This document shows positions 34,692-43,228 of a stretch of DNA of 61,339 nt, piece by piece. The stretch covers positions 9,135 to 70,473 of the forward strand of contig CAJUDN010000004.1 of assembly GCA_910585355.1 (NCBI GenBank), in the 5' to 3' direction. Made by a program: the position numbers and the translations under genes. The notes beneath the pieces were generated by a model. That model saw only the letters and a list, made by a program, of their open reading frames with translations, searched no databases and had not been told where the DNA came from. The stretch's first letter is position 1. Every line of letters begins with the position of its first letter. This DNA comes from an uncultured Lachnospiraceae bacterium (GTDB lineage Bacteria; Bacillota; Clostridia; Lachnospirales; Lachnospiraceae).

Positions 34692-35441
34692 CTATCCGTA
34701 AATCCCCTCCAGGAATGATTTCGTTTCTTCTTTCTGCGGGTGTTCAAATAATTTCCCTGCTTCTCCGTATTTCACAAGACGGCCCTCGAACACAAAAGCG
34801 GCGTCGTCTGCAATCCGTTTGGCCTGGGCAATGTTGTGGGTAACAATCACGATGGTGTAGGTTTCCTTAAGCCTTGCAAGCATTCCTTCAATGACTGCCG
34901 TGGACCGCACGTCCAGCGCCGAACAGGGCTCGTCCAGCAATAAAATGTCCGGCTCCACCGTCAGGGCCCTGGCGATACACAGCCGCTGCTTCTGCCCGCC
35001 GGAAAGCTTTAAGGCGCTCTTTCCGAGCTCCTCTTTCACCTCCTCATAAAGCCCGGCCATCTGAAGTTTTTCCTTCACAATTCGGTCCATCTTATTTTTA
35101 TCACGTATTCCATAATATTTCAACGCGTAGGACATGTTTTTATAGATGGAAAACGGGAAGGGCGACGGGATCTGAAATACCAGTCCCACCTGCCGTCTCA
35201 GCTCCTCCGTAGACATTTCTTTAATATTTTTCCCGTGAAGCAGCACCTCCCCGGTCACTTTAGCCCCCGGCTCTTCCCACAGAAGACCGTTTAAAGAACG
35301 GAGCAGAGTGGTTTTCCCACATCCCGACGGACCCATGACCGCCATAATCCGGTTTTTGCGGATTCCCATGGAAACATCCTTTAACACAGGTTTTCCGTCA
35401 TAGGAAACACTGGTATGTTTAAGCGTCATGATTTCTTCCAT
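34692..35441 (-). CDS. pstB: Phosphate ABC transporter ATP-binding protein
   Basis: PstB (249 aa) powers phosphate import. Walker A is GPSGCGKTTLLRSLNGL, with FQIPSPFPFSIYKNM in the Q-loop region, signature LSGGQKQRLCIARAL and Walker B ILLLDEPCSALD. It overlaps pstA by 16 bp. It is the last gene of the operon; the usual phoU is not found after it, as the asparaginase terminator lies immediately beyond. The FEHPQKEETKSFLEGIYG end is typical of PstB. Confidence 0.94.
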   Translation of the reverse strand: MEEIMTLKHTSVSYDGKPVLKDVSMGIRKNRIMAVMGPSGCGKTTLLRSLNGLLWEEPGAKVTGEVLLHGKNIKEMSTEELRRQVGLVFQIPSPFPFSIYKNMSYALKYYGIRDKNKMDRIVKEKLQMAGLYEEVKEELGKSALKLSGGQKQRLCIARALTVEPDILLLDEPCSALDVRSTAVIEGMLARLKETYTIVIVTHNIAQAKRIADDAAFVFEGRLVKYGEAGKLFEHPQKEETKSFLEGIYG

Positions 35442-36268
35442 TTTTTCTGACTCCTTCTCGCATATATTGTGGCCAGCATGTTGCTGATTAAAATAATGGC
35501 CATCATCACGAAAGCCGTTCCATATGCCGTATCCATGGATGTGGCGCCCTGGGCCAGAAGCAGGTATAAATGCAAAGGCAGCGCCATGGCCGGGGACAGA
35601 AGACTTTCAGGAACCGCCGCATAGGCCACGGCTCCTGTAAAAATCATGGGCGCGGTAGCTCCCATGGCGTAGCAGCCCCCCAGAATAATTCCTGATACCA
35701 GCTCTCCCCGGCATGCAGGAAGAATAATCCGCGTAATCGTATAAAACCTGGAACAGCCCAGGGCATAGGACGACTGGATCATGCAGGCCGGAACCTCACG
35801 GAAAGCTTTTTCCGCACGCACTTCAATAAAGGGCAGAATCATGATGGCGAGGGCCGTTCCTGCCGATAAAATACACCGTCCCAGATTTAAATCCCGCACC
35901 AGAAAGCTGTATGCGAACAGTCCCAGCACAATGGAGGGAATCCCGGAAATACACTGAATTACCAGGTGAAGAAGCCGCTCCGCCTTCTTATTTTTACAAT
36001 AAAAAACCAGATAGAGGGCCGAGGCTATCGCTGGGATTCCTCCAAGGACCACGGCTGTCCCTGTAAAAAAGAGGCTGCCTATGATAGCCGGAAAAATTCC
36101 TCCCTCTTCTCCCAGTACAAGCCCTTTGGGGGCCTCTGTAAGGAATTCCACACTGATGGTTCCGGCGCCGCGGTAAAACACGTATCCGAACAGGAACAAA
36201 ATCACCCCGCAGACCAGTCCAAAGCCCGCATATGCCCAGAACTTTGTAAATCCTGCAATCCATTTCAT
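35426..36268 (-). CDS. pstA: Phosphate ABC transporter permease PstA
   Basis: This 280-aa membrane protein has six predicted membrane segments and the binding-protein-dependent transport loop (EVPACMIQSSYALGCSRFYTITRIILP, the EAA-like motif contacting PstB). It forms the channel with PstC. The GIPSIVLGLFAYSFL segment is characteristic of PstA/PstC. It begins 13 nt after the pstC stop and its 3' end overlaps pstB. Confidence 0.93.
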   Translation of the reverse strand: MKWIAGFTKFWAYAGFGLVCGVILFLFGYVFYRGAGTISVEFLTEAPKGLVLGEEGGIFPAIIGSLFFTGTAVVLGGIPAIASALYLVFYCKNKKAERLLHLVIQCISGIPSIVLGLFAYSFLVRDLNLGRCILSAGTALAIMILPFIEVRAEKAFREVPACMIQSSYALGCSRFYTITRIILPACRGELVSGIILGGCYAMGATAPMIFTGAVAYAAVPESLLSPAMALPLHLYLLLAQGATSMDTAYGTAFVMMAIILISNMLATIYARRSQKKWKKS

Positions 36269-36281
36269 AATGATTTCCCTC

Positions 36282-37169
36282 CTATTCCCGCACCATTCGG
36301 CTTCGAACCAGATTAATGATGATATTAATAAGAAACAAAAGGATCATTAATACCAGTCCGGCTCCGTAGAGGGCATGGTAATGAGTGCTGCCATAGACAG
36401 CCGTTCCCATTTCCAGAGCAATAACGGAAGCAATGCTCTCGCTTTTTCCAAGAAGCCTTGGGAATAAGTTTGCGTTTCCCATGACCATCATCACCGCCAT
36501 GGTCTCCCCCATGGCACGGCCTATGGCCAGAATCATGGATAATAAAATATTTTTAAAGGAAGCCGGAAGAATGATCGTGGCCACAGCGTACCATCTGGAG
36601 ATTCCAAGGGCGTCGGCCGCCGCCTCGTACTTTTCCCGCTCCTTTAACATGGTTTCGCTGCAGGAAGCCACCAGAAAGGGAAGCAGCATCACAGCCAGTA
36701 AAATTCCCGCCGCCAGCACGCAGGAACCTGTATGTACTCCTGCCTTTAAGAAAATCTTTACCAGAACGGAAAGACCGATGAATCCGTAAATGACCGAAGG
36801 GATTCCCGCCAGAAGGTCCACAAAGGGATAGAGAATTCCCCGCATCCGGTCCGTGGCCACACAGGACAAAAACACGGACGCGCCTAACCCGACCCCCACA
36901 GCCAGAACCATAGCCGTAAAGGACACATAGACCGTTGCCGCGATAAAATTAAAAATTCCAAAAGAAACGCTCCCGGTGTAGGCAATGGGCATCCACCGGG
37001 TCCCCAGAAGAAATTCCCCCACGCTGACCTCAGAAAACAGTGGCAAAGCTTCTTTTACAATAAAATAAATGACGAATCCCAGCACCAGGACCGCCAGAGC
37101 TGTTAAAATATAGATGAAAAGAGAAAATAAAAGGTTGAGTTTCCGTCTCATAAGCCGCCGCTCCGTCAT
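36282..37169 (-). CDS. pstC: Phosphate ABC transporter permease PstC
   Basis: This 295-aa permease has six membrane segments, the GIPSVIYGFIGLSVLV segment and the EAA loop KYEAAADALGISRWYAVATIILPASFKNI. MSMGETMAV-type sequence (AIGRAMGETMAVMMVMGN) near residue 215 is a PstC hallmark. It follows pstS after a gap of 72 nt that contains a stable hairpin, which may lower its expression relative to pstS. Confidence 0.94.
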   Translation of the reverse strand: MTERRLMRRKLNLLFSLFIYILTALAVLVLGFVIYFIVKEALPLFSEVSVGEFLLGTRWMPIAYTGSVSFGIFNFIAATVYVSFTAMVLAVGVGLGASVFLSCVATDRMRGILYPFVDLLAGIPSVIYGFIGLSVLVKIFLKAGVHTGSCVLAAGILLAVMLLPFLVASCSETMLKEREKYEAAADALGISRWYAVATIILPASFKNILLSMILAIGRAMGETMAVMMVMGNANLFPRLLGKSESIASVIALEMGTAVYGSTHYHALYGAGLVLMILLFLINIIINLVRSRMVRE

Positions 37170-37175
37170 ATGATT

Positions 37176-37229
37176 ACGGGGCTATTGCAAAATGGAAAAG
37201 TTCAAATACTCATTTTGCGAAAGCCCCGT
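37176..37229 (-). terminator. Hairpin between pstS and pstC (attenuator candidate)
   Basis: Arms 37176-37194 and 37211-37229 match at 17 of 19 positions (ACGGGGCT...AAAATG). There is no long T-tract on the minus strand, so it may act as partial terminator or 3' stabiliser of a pstS-only mRNA. Confidence 0.6.
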
Positions 37230-37241
37230 CAGGTTTCGTTT

Positions 37242-38258
37242 TTAGTTTGCCGGTGTGAAAGCCGGGATATATCCGTTGGCCTCTGTTACGTCATAACCAA
37301 CCTGAGAGAAAATGTAATCTATAAACGCCTGCTCGGATTCTGTCAATTTCTCTCCTGTTACGAACATAACCGGACGCTGGATCTTATATACATCCCCTAC
37401 AATGTTTTCAACCGTCGCTTCCACGCCGTCTACCTTCATGGCCTGTAAAACCTGCCCATTGGCGTTTGCCTTGTTGTATGCGCCAAAGCCTGCATAGCCA
37501 ATGCCCCATTTATCATTTGCGATGTTGGTGGCAAGTTCCGTCATGGATGCGGACTGGGTAGCTGCTGCGGTTACTTCGCTGTCGCCCATAACAGATTTCT
37601 GGAATACTTCATATGCACCGCCGGATAAGTCTCTGATGTATACGTTGATGGCCTCCGCAGGAAGGGATGCATCTACCTGATCCCAAGTCTCAATCTCGCC
37701 CGCAAAGATCTGACGGACCATATCCGTGGTAAGATCATCCGTTACGCCGCAGATGGGGTTCTCCGCATTTACGGAAACGGTTAAAGCGTCGCGGGCCACA
37801 ATAAAGGACTGATAATCAGCGCCGAGAGCTTCAATCTCGGAGTCCTTAATATCCCGGGCCAGCATACCAAAATCGGCGGTTTTATCAACGGCTGCGCTTA
37901 CGCCTACGCCGGATCCGCCCGGCGCCACATAGATCGAGATATTATCTGCCGGGAAGGATGCGTCTACCTTGTCCCAGGTTACATATTCTTCTGTGAAAGA
38001 AGAGGCCAGAGAGGACAGGATCGGATACAGGGAAGTGGATCCGCAGAAAAGGATAGAAGCCTGGAACTTCTCTTCTGCCGCCTCAGTTGCAGCTTCTGTT
38101 GCCGCTGTTGTTGCCGCTTCCGTTGTTTCAGCTGCTGTGGTTGCGGCTGCCGTTGTCTCAGGAGCTGCCGTTGTTGCAGCCGTACCATTGCTGCCGCATG
38201 CAGTTAACAGTCCCAGGGACAGTACGGCCGCCATTGCTTTTGTAAAAGTTTTTTTCAT
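37242..38258 (-). CDS. pstS: Phosphate-binding lipoprotein PstS
   Basis: This 338-aa solute-binding protein captures phosphate outside the cell. The signal peptide ends in the lipobox LLTACG (Cys near residue 22). An Ala/Thr/Glu-rich linker (about residues 26-65) acts as a flexible tether and comes from repetitive codons. The phosphate-binding domain shows SILFCGSTSLYPILSSL, VAPGGSGVGVSAAVDKTADFGMLARDI and RDLSGGAYEVF. The protein is first in pstSCAB. No PhoR/PhoB genes adjoin it. Confidence 0.93.
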   Translation of the reverse strand: MKKTFTKAMAAVLSLGLLTACGSNGTAATTAAPETTAAATTAAETTEAATTAATEAATEAAEEKFQASILFCGSTSLYPILSSLASSFTEEYVTWDKVDASFPADNISIYVAPGGSGVGVSAAVDKTADFGMLARDIKDSEIEALGADYQSFIVARDALTVSVNAENPICGVTDDLTTDMVRQIFAGEIETWDQVDASLPAEAINVYIRDLSGGAYEVFQKSVMGDSEVTAAATQSASMTELATNIANDKWGIGYAGFGAYNKANANGQVLQAMKVDGVEATVENIVGDVYKIQRPVMFVTGEKLTESEQAFIDYIFSQVGYDVTEANGYIPAFTPAN

Positions 38259-38388
38259 TTTCTCTCCTCCAAAATTTTTTAGAAAATTAGTAACCGTTCA
38301 GCCTTGCCTTCAACGCGTTTTTTATTTGGAATCTTTGCAAAACCGAACTGTTACGAAAACCATGGTCTTTATGACCCTGCATCCCTAA

Positions 38389-38417
38389 AGTATAATTCAA
38401 TGCAGCGAAATAATCAA
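38389..38417 (-). promoter_or_regulatory. Promoter of pstS
   Basis: On the minus strand TTGATT (38417-38412), 17-bp spacer, TATACT (38394-38389). The leader to pstS is about 125 nt. I could not see a clear PhoB/PhoP box. The rest of the 38259-38560 gap shows nothing else. Confidence 0.6.
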
Positions 38418-38560
38418 ATTGGTTTTTTCAATAAACCCCCTGCCTTTTTTTATAAAAATCTATGAGGTATGTTCTGGCGTCAGGAGCCTGTACATGGTAT
38501 ACTTCCTTTATTGAGAGTCAGGGACAGCTGACTGTGTATTTACAAGAAAGGATTTTATTT

Positions 38561-39028
38561 ATGAAAATTTCAATTCCCGGGTACAGAGAGTTAAACATTT
38601 CAAATCTGATTCTTGACTATAATGGAACCATCGCCGTAGATGGGGCCATCCCCAACGACGTGAAAACCGCTCTCATCCGGCTCTCGGAGCAGTTCTCCAT
38701 CTATGTGCTCACTGCCGACACCCATGGCACTGCAAGAGCCATGTGCCAGGGACTTCCCTTAAAAATCATGACTTTCCCCGGCGATTCGGCCATGGATTCC
38801 AAACTTTCCATTGTCCGCTCCCTGGGGCCGTCCTCCTGCGCCGCCATCGGAAACGGCCGCAACGACTGTCTTATGTGCAAAGAAAGCGCCCTCTCCGTCG
38901 CAGTCATGGGAGAAGAAGGCGCCTGCTCTGCCCTTGTTGGTTCCACCGATATCTGCACCCGCTCCATTCTGGATGCCTTAAGCCTTTTAGAGAAACCCAG
39001 GCGGCTTATTGCCACCCTCAGAGGGTAA
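38561..39028 (+). CDS. Small HAD-superfamily phosphatase, soluble P-type-ATPase-like
   Basis: This 155-aa protein is a minimal HAD hydrolase. Motif I is LILDYNGTIAVDG, with the nucleophile Asp followed by Tyr-Asn-Gly-Thr; the second acidic residue usual in phosphatases is Asn here, as in soluble P-type ATPase-like members. Motif II Thr is in IYVLTADTHGTA and motif IV is AAIGNGRNDCLMCKESALSVAVMGEEG. The cap domain is absent, so substrate could be a protein or large molecule; this is inference. AAAGGA lies 8 nt upstream of the ATG at 38561; the frame is open back to 38462 without a site. Confidence 0.83.
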   Translation: MKISIPGYRELNISNLILDYNGTIAVDGAIPNDVKTALIRLSEQFSIYVLTADTHGTARAMCQGLPLKIMTFPGDSAMDSKLSIVRSLGPSSCAAIGNGRNDCLMCKESALSVAVMGEEGACSALVGSTDICTRSILDALSLLEKPRRLIATLRG

Positions 39029-39080
39029 AAACATACTTTCCGGCTATCCATTCTGTTCTATCCTGTGGCACATCTCCTAT

Positions 39081-39482
39081 TCAGTGCCCTTCTATGTTAT
39101 CCTCAAATGGGGCCGGTGTTATAAAATAAAACAAATAGCCTTCTCCCTCCAATTTTTCCAAATAGCAGCTCCATTGGTCAAAGGTATAATATTCAGACAG
39201 GCTGTGTTTTATTTCATCCTCCTGCAATTCTGTAGAAAATGTTATGACGGACAGGCAGTCCACATGGTTTCCGGTTCCTGATATATTTCCCGTTTCTGAA
39301 TACACGTTCAGAATCTTAATGTCCGGAATTTCATGTTCCAGATTTCTCTGCATCCCGGCCGTTTGCTGCTCTGTGGCCCGATGATTCATGTACATGCCGA
39401 CCATTTCATATAGGATGAAACTTACTATGCACAGGAACGGCAAAGCTAAAAGCAGAAGTCCTGTTCTTTTTAACCATTTCAT
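39081..39482 (-). CDS. Hypothetical membrane-anchored protein
   Basis: This 133-aa protein has an N-terminal membrane anchor (residues about 7-30, LLLLALPFLCIVSFILYEMV) and an extracytoplasmic remainder of about 100 residues with SETGNISGTGNHVDCLSVITF. No family is recognised. Its start overlaps the stop of the upstream GNAT gene by 4 bp, so the two form a small operon. It may be unique to related strains. Confidence 0.6.
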   Translation of the reverse strand: MKWLKRTGLLLLALPFLCIVSFILYEMVGMYMNHRATEQQTAGMQRNLEHEIPDIKILNVYSETGNISGTGNHVDCLSVITFSTELQEDEIKHSLSEYYTFDQWSCYLEKLEGEGYLFYFITPAPFEDNIEGH

Positions 39483-39949
39483 CTTTCACCTCCACAGGTC
39501 TGTCCTGATTCCTCCACTCTCTGTTTTTGCCAGACCATGAAAAATTCCTTTTCATTGGTACATTCATCCAGCTTTTCCGACTGGATCACAAACTGTTCCC
39601 TCTGGTAAAAACTGACTGCCCGGATATTCTTCTGATAAACGCTTAAATTCAAATCCGGCTTAAATGCCTTCACATAATCCAGCAATCGTTTTCCGATCCC
39701 CTTTGACCGGACGTCTTCTTTTACAAAAATCCCCGCGATATAATTGCCTGTCAGGCCAATAAATCCATTGATTTCATTGGTATCATTCTCTTCGTACACA
39801 TAGAGCTCCGCCTTCCCAAGCGCTTCCTTTACCATCTCATAATTGCCTGTCCAATATTCTTCCGGTACAAAACTGTGCGCCCTGATGTTTGCATCGAGCC
39901 ATATCTGTATAACAGAAGTCAAATCCCCGTCTTCCATTATCCGTATCAT
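39479..39949 (-). CDS. GNAT family N-acetyltransferase
   Basis: This 156-aa enzyme has the GNAT fold, with the acetyl-CoA pyrophosphate loop in IAGIFVKEDVRSKGIGKRLLDYVK (residues about 70-93; R/Q-x-x-G-x-G/A form) and the following strand LNLSVYQKNIRAVSFYQREQF. It resembles the YjaB/ElaA-like group acting on small amines or protein N-termini. The substrate cannot be told. It is followed, with overlap, by the membrane-anchored protein. Confidence 0.88.
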   Translation of the reverse strand: MIRIMEDGDLTSVIQIWLDANIRAHSFVPEEYWTGNYEMVKEALGKAELYVYEENDTNEINGFIGLTGNYIAGIFVKEDVRSKGIGKRLLDYVKAFKPDLNLSVYQKNIRAVSFYQREQFVIQSEKLDECTNEKEFFMVWQKQRVEESGQTCGGER

Positions 39950-39970
39950 TTTTTCTCCCTCTCTATCTAC

Positions 39971-41308
39971 CTACACTCTGGCCGCCTCCCAGTCCATCCG
40001 AAAGAGGAATGCGCCAAGAATCAGGGAACTGAGCGTCCAGGTTAGCGGATATGCCCAGGAGATGGTCCGGAATACCGGAAACACGGAAACAGCCGCCGTC
40101 ACATAAACAATCCTTATTCCGCACCAGCAAATTAACATTGCCGCCATCGGTACAATAGATTTCCCGCAGCCCCGGAGCGCTCCCGACGTACAGTGTGAAA
40201 ATGCCAGCATAAAGAAAAACAGAGTCACTGTTTTCCCGTGGATGATTCCAAACTCAATCGCCTCCGGCGCGCTCACAAACATATGCAGGGCATAGGGAAC
40301 CAGAAAATAGAGAAGAACCCCGACCAATTCCGCAAAAGCCGCTCCAAAGAAAATCCCCAGAGCCGCGCCCTTTTTCGCTCTGGCATATTCTTTCGCCCCG
40401 AGATTCTGACTGACAAAGGTAGGGAGCGCCATGGACATACTCATTATAGGAAGAAACGCAATTCCTTCCACCTTTGAAAAAGCCCCGTGACCAGAAATGG
40501 CATAGGCGCCAAAGGCGTTGATATTGGATTGCACCACCAGATTCCCTATACTGATCACACAGTTCTGAATCCCGGTGGGGACCCCCTGCCGGATCACCTG
40601 CTTCATCATGAAACGGTTAAATTTCAGATATTTTACCTGAATTTTCATATCTCCCATACCACGTCTCATCTGGAACAGACAGAGCAGCACGCTTATTCCC
40701 TGGGCGATTACGGTGGCAAAAGCCGCTCCACCGGCGCTCCAGTGGAACACAATCACGAAAACCAAATCAAGAATTACGTTCACAATGGAGGAAAATATCA
40801 GATAGTAAAGCGGATGCAGACTGTCCCCCACTGCCCGCATGATTGCCATACAAGTATTATAGAGGATCACAGTGGATACCCCTGCGAAATAAATCCGAAA
40901 ATATGCCAGCGCCTCCTTCATGACGGAATCCGGCGTTTTCATCCACTGCAAAATGTATGGCACCAGATAAAGTCCCATGAAAGTGGAAATCACTGCCGCA
41001 ATAAGTCCCATTAAAAAATTTGTGTGAACCGCGGTTCTTACACCTTCCTGATCCTTTGCGCCAAAATATCTGGAAATCACAACGCCACCGCCGATAGCAA
41101 TTCCATTGAACAGTCCAATCACGGCAAAAATCAGATTTCCCGCCATACTGACTGCCGCAAACGCGTCATTACTGGCAAAATTCCCTACGACCCAAGCGTC
41201 CGCCATATTATAAAACTGCTGCAGAAGCTGACCTAAAAACAGCGGGATGGCAAATGCAATCAGCCCCCGCGCGATAGAACCTTCCGTTAAATTTCCCTTT
41301 TCCTTCAT
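39971..41308 (-). CDS. MATE family efflux transporter
   Basis: This 445-aa pump has about twelve membrane segments. Family signatures are IPLFLGQLLQQFYNMADAWVVGNF in the first segments and the second-half repeat RQGVPTGIQNCVISIGNLVVQ. It should expel cationic drugs or metabolites using Na+ or H+. I chose the ATG at 41308, with GGAGG 7 nt upstream, instead of the open frame to 41365. The similar pump at 52688-54034 is a second, distinct MATE gene. Confidence 0.92.
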   Translation of the reverse strand: MKEKGNLTEGSIARGLIAFAIPLFLGQLLQQFYNMADAWVVGNFASNDAFAAVSMAGNLIFAVIGLFNGIAIGGGVVISRYFGAKDQEGVRTAVHTNFLMGLIAAVISTFMGLYLVPYILQWMKTPDSVMKEALAYFRIYFAGVSTVILYNTCMAIMRAVGDSLHPLYYLIFSSIVNVILDLVFVIVFHWSAGGAAFATVIAQGISVLLCLFQMRRGMGDMKIQVKYLKFNRFMMKQVIRQGVPTGIQNCVISIGNLVVQSNINAFGAYAISGHGAFSKVEGIAFLPIMSMSMALPTFVSQNLGAKEYARAKKGAALGIFFGAAFAELVGVLLYFLVPYALHMFVSAPEAIEFGIIHGKTVTLFFFMLAFSHCTSGALRGCGKSIVPMAAMLICWCGIRIVYVTAAVSVFPVFRTISWAYPLTWTLSSLILGAFLFRMDWEAARV

Positions 41309-41517
41309 TCTGTAACCTCCGATTTTCTTATCCCGGTCTGCCCGCGATGCTCCGTTTTCCCTCATTTCGCCTCCCCGTGTTCTGTTTCACCCCATTTTGT
41401 TTCGCCTCATCGCTTCACATGCCGCTGCCTTTGTTTTCCTTAATATATCTTACCTCAATTATATATTCTTGGCAACCGTAACAGACGCCAAAAAATTTCC
41501 TGTAACACAATGAAACA

Positions 41518-41550
41518 GGCCCGGAGTCACTGACGATCGTGACCCGGGCC
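41518..41550 (-). terminator. Terminator of the BASS transporter gene
   Basis: GGCCCGG...TCAC (41518-41530) pairs with GTGA...CCGGGCC (41538-41550); on the minus strand it is followed by TGTTTCATT. Confidence 0.6.
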
Positions 41551-41592
41551 GTTCCCACTTCAAAGCGACAAGTAAGCCTTGCATCTTTAAAA

Positions 41593-42537
41593 TTATTTGT
41601 CTTTTTCCGTCCAACGGCTGTAAAAATTCGCCAGAACCGCTCCGGAAATATTATGCCATACAGAAAATACAGCTCCGGGCACCGTCGCCATGGCCAAATC
41701 CGGGAAGGCGGTTCCTGCCAGCGAGGTTGCCAGACCGGAGTTCTGCATTCCGATCTCGATGGAAAGAGCCTTGCTCTTTGAGACATTCAGGTGAAGTGCC
41801 CGTCCAAGTCCCAAGCCACAGGCATATCCCAGAAGATTATGCAGAATCACCACTACGAATACGATGGCTCCGGTTGTCATGATCTTTTCCGCGTTATGGG
41901 ATACCACAGACGCAACGATCAGGCAGATGGCAACCACGGAAACAGATGGCAAAACCTTAACCAGCTTCTGCGTAACTTTTCCAAACAGCTTGTTGATGAT
42001 GAAGCCCAGCGCGATGGGAATAATTACCACCTTAATGATGGATACAAACATGCTCACAGGATTCACGGTAACCGTGGTTCTCAGAAGCAGATAGGTAATC
42101 GCCGGTGTTAAAAAAGGCGCCAGCAAAGTGTTCACGCTGGTCATGCCGACGGAAAGGGCGACATCTCCTTTGGAAAGGTATGTAATGACGTTGCTGGAGG
42201 TTCCGCCCGGACAGGTGCCGACAAGCACAACGCCTGCCAGAAGCGCCGGATCCAGCTGAAACACGGTTCCAAGAATCCATGCCAGAAGCGGCATGATCGT
42301 AAACTGCGCCACACATCCGATGATCACATCCTTTGGCCGCGTAAACACAAGCTTAAAGTCCTCGAGTTTTAAGGTCAGCCCCATTCCAAACATAACAATC
42401 ATCAGCAGATAGTTTACCCAGGATGTCTGAATCCAGAGACAGGAACCTGGCACAAACAGCGCAAGCGCCGCGACCGCCAGTACGATCACCGCCATGTACT
42501 TTCCAAAAAAGTTACTGATTTTTTCCAATGCTTCCAT
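41593..42537 (-). CDS. Bile acid:sodium symporter (BASS) family transporter
   Basis: This 314-aa protein has about nine or ten membrane segments. Family motifs are VMFGMGLTLKLEDF, GCVAQFTIMPLLAWIL, GVVLVGTCPGGTSSNVITYLSKGDVALSV (with the broken-helix GGTSSN) and IEIGMQNSGLA(T)SL, the second sodium-site helix. BASS proteins carry bile acids, 2-oxo acids, pantoate or ketopantoate with Na+. The ATG at 42537 has AAGGAGG 10 nt upstream. The only upstream regulatory element is a T-box leader, pointing to control by the charging of a specific tRNA, so an amino-acid-related substrate (for example a 2-oxo acid) is inferred. Confidence 0.9.
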   Translation of the reverse strand: MEALEKISNFFGKYMAVIVLAVAALALFVPGSCLWIQTSWVNYLLMIVMFGMGLTLKLEDFKLVFTRPKDVIIGCVAQFTIMPLLAWILGTVFQLDPALLAGVVLVGTCPGGTSSNVITYLSKGDVALSVGMTSVNTLLAPFLTPAITYLLLRTTVTVNPVSMFVSIIKVVIIPIALGFIINKLFGKVTQKLVKVLPSVSVVAICLIVASVVSHNAEKIMTTGAIVFVVVILHNLLGYACGLGLGRALHLNVSKSKALSIEIGMQNSGLATSLAGTAFPDLAMATVPGAVFSVWHNISGAVLANFYSRWTEKDK

Positions 42538-42592
42538 ATTCAATTTTACCTCCTTATTATCAGTCAGACATAGGCGGTTGCTGAAAAAGCGG

Positions 42593-42681
42593 CCTTTCCG
42601 CCGCAGTGCGATCCTAAGCACGAAGCTTTTTTGTTTCGTGGGAAAGGCCTCCTTCTATCTTACTTTTATGCATTAACGCAA
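42593..42681 (-). repeat. 89-bp dispersed repeat, copy A
   Basis: Read on the minus strand this matches 48507-48595 on the plus strand at roughly nine positions in ten, including GCTTAGGATCGCACT, ACGAAACAAAAA and GTTAAT-CATAAAAGTAA. It sits between the T-box terminator and the transporter gene. Confidence 0.75.
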
Positions 42682-42702
42682 AAAGGTCCTTCCTATTGAA
42701 AT

Positions 42703-42972
42703 AAAAAAGAGCCCGTCTCTCTTCTTAAGAGACAAAGGCTCAAACCTCTGCGGTACCACTCTTTTTGCCGGAAAACCGGCCCCTCATCTCCGTATCTATC
42801 AATACGGAATAGGATAACGGGTATTAACCGTCCAGGCTTACTTGTTAAAATCGTTCAGCCTGAAAGCTCTGAGGGGATCTTCACGGGATACTCCGATTGC
42901 CTCGCACCACCCGGCAATTCTCTGTACCTTTGTATTCCTGCTACTTTTCCTCGTCAACACTGTGTCTTATTA
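42703..42972 (-). promoter_or_regulatory. T-box leader (tRNA-responsive riboswitch) of the BASS gene
   Basis: On the minus strand the leader shows a K-turn/S-turn region (GAGGAAAAGTAGCA), a distal loop hairpin ATTGCC-GGTGGTGCGA-GGCAAT, the T-box motif AGAGTGGTACCGCAG (42762-42748) and a terminator GAGCC...GTCTCT/AGAGAC...GGCTC (42741-42709) with a T6 run (42708-42703). The specifier is in GTGAAGATCCCC; ATC (Ile, 42878-42876) fits the usual preference for C-ending codons, and GAT (Asp) is the alternative frame. Uncharged cognate tRNA should stabilise the antiterminator and turn on the transporter. Confidence 0.92.
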
Positions 42973-42978
42973 AAATGT

Positions 42979-43007
42979 ACTTTATCACGTTCTGTTTCAG
43001 ATGTCAA
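42979..43007 (-). promoter_or_regulatory. Promoter of the T-box transcript
   Basis: On the minus strand TTGACA (43007-43002), 17-bp spacer, TAAAGT (42984-42979). Confidence 0.7.
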
Positions 43008-43041
43008 TAGCGTAATTTTATTTTTTACACCAGCCCTTCCC

Positions 43042-43121
43042 GGAGCATGTTTGGAAACGCATTCCCGTCATCTGCACGCCCCATTGCCGCAGGCAGTCTT
43101 AAATGGACATACGGCCATTTC
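43042..43121. repeat. Composite intergenic repeat (copy 3 and end of MITE-like element)
   Basis: 43042-43084 resembles 48721-48763 (ATTCCC-TCATCTGCACGCCCCA shared), and 43082-43121 resembles 26789-26829. The rest of the gap to 43228 is GC-rich with a GGGGGGCCCGGGCGCC stretch near 43140 and no gene. Confidence 0.5.
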
Positions 43122-43228
43122 GAGTCGCCGCGCGATCTTGGGGGGCCCGGGCGCCAGTGACGCCTGCTATGGAGCGACCGAAATGGAATATAGCGGGCCG
43201 TATGCCCGCGTTTTTACAATCAACAGTT

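Noticed and set aside
37969-38388. Long Ala/Val-rich open frame opposite pstS
   Set aside because: It mirrors the low-complexity linker codons of pstS on the other strand and has no independent start signal.
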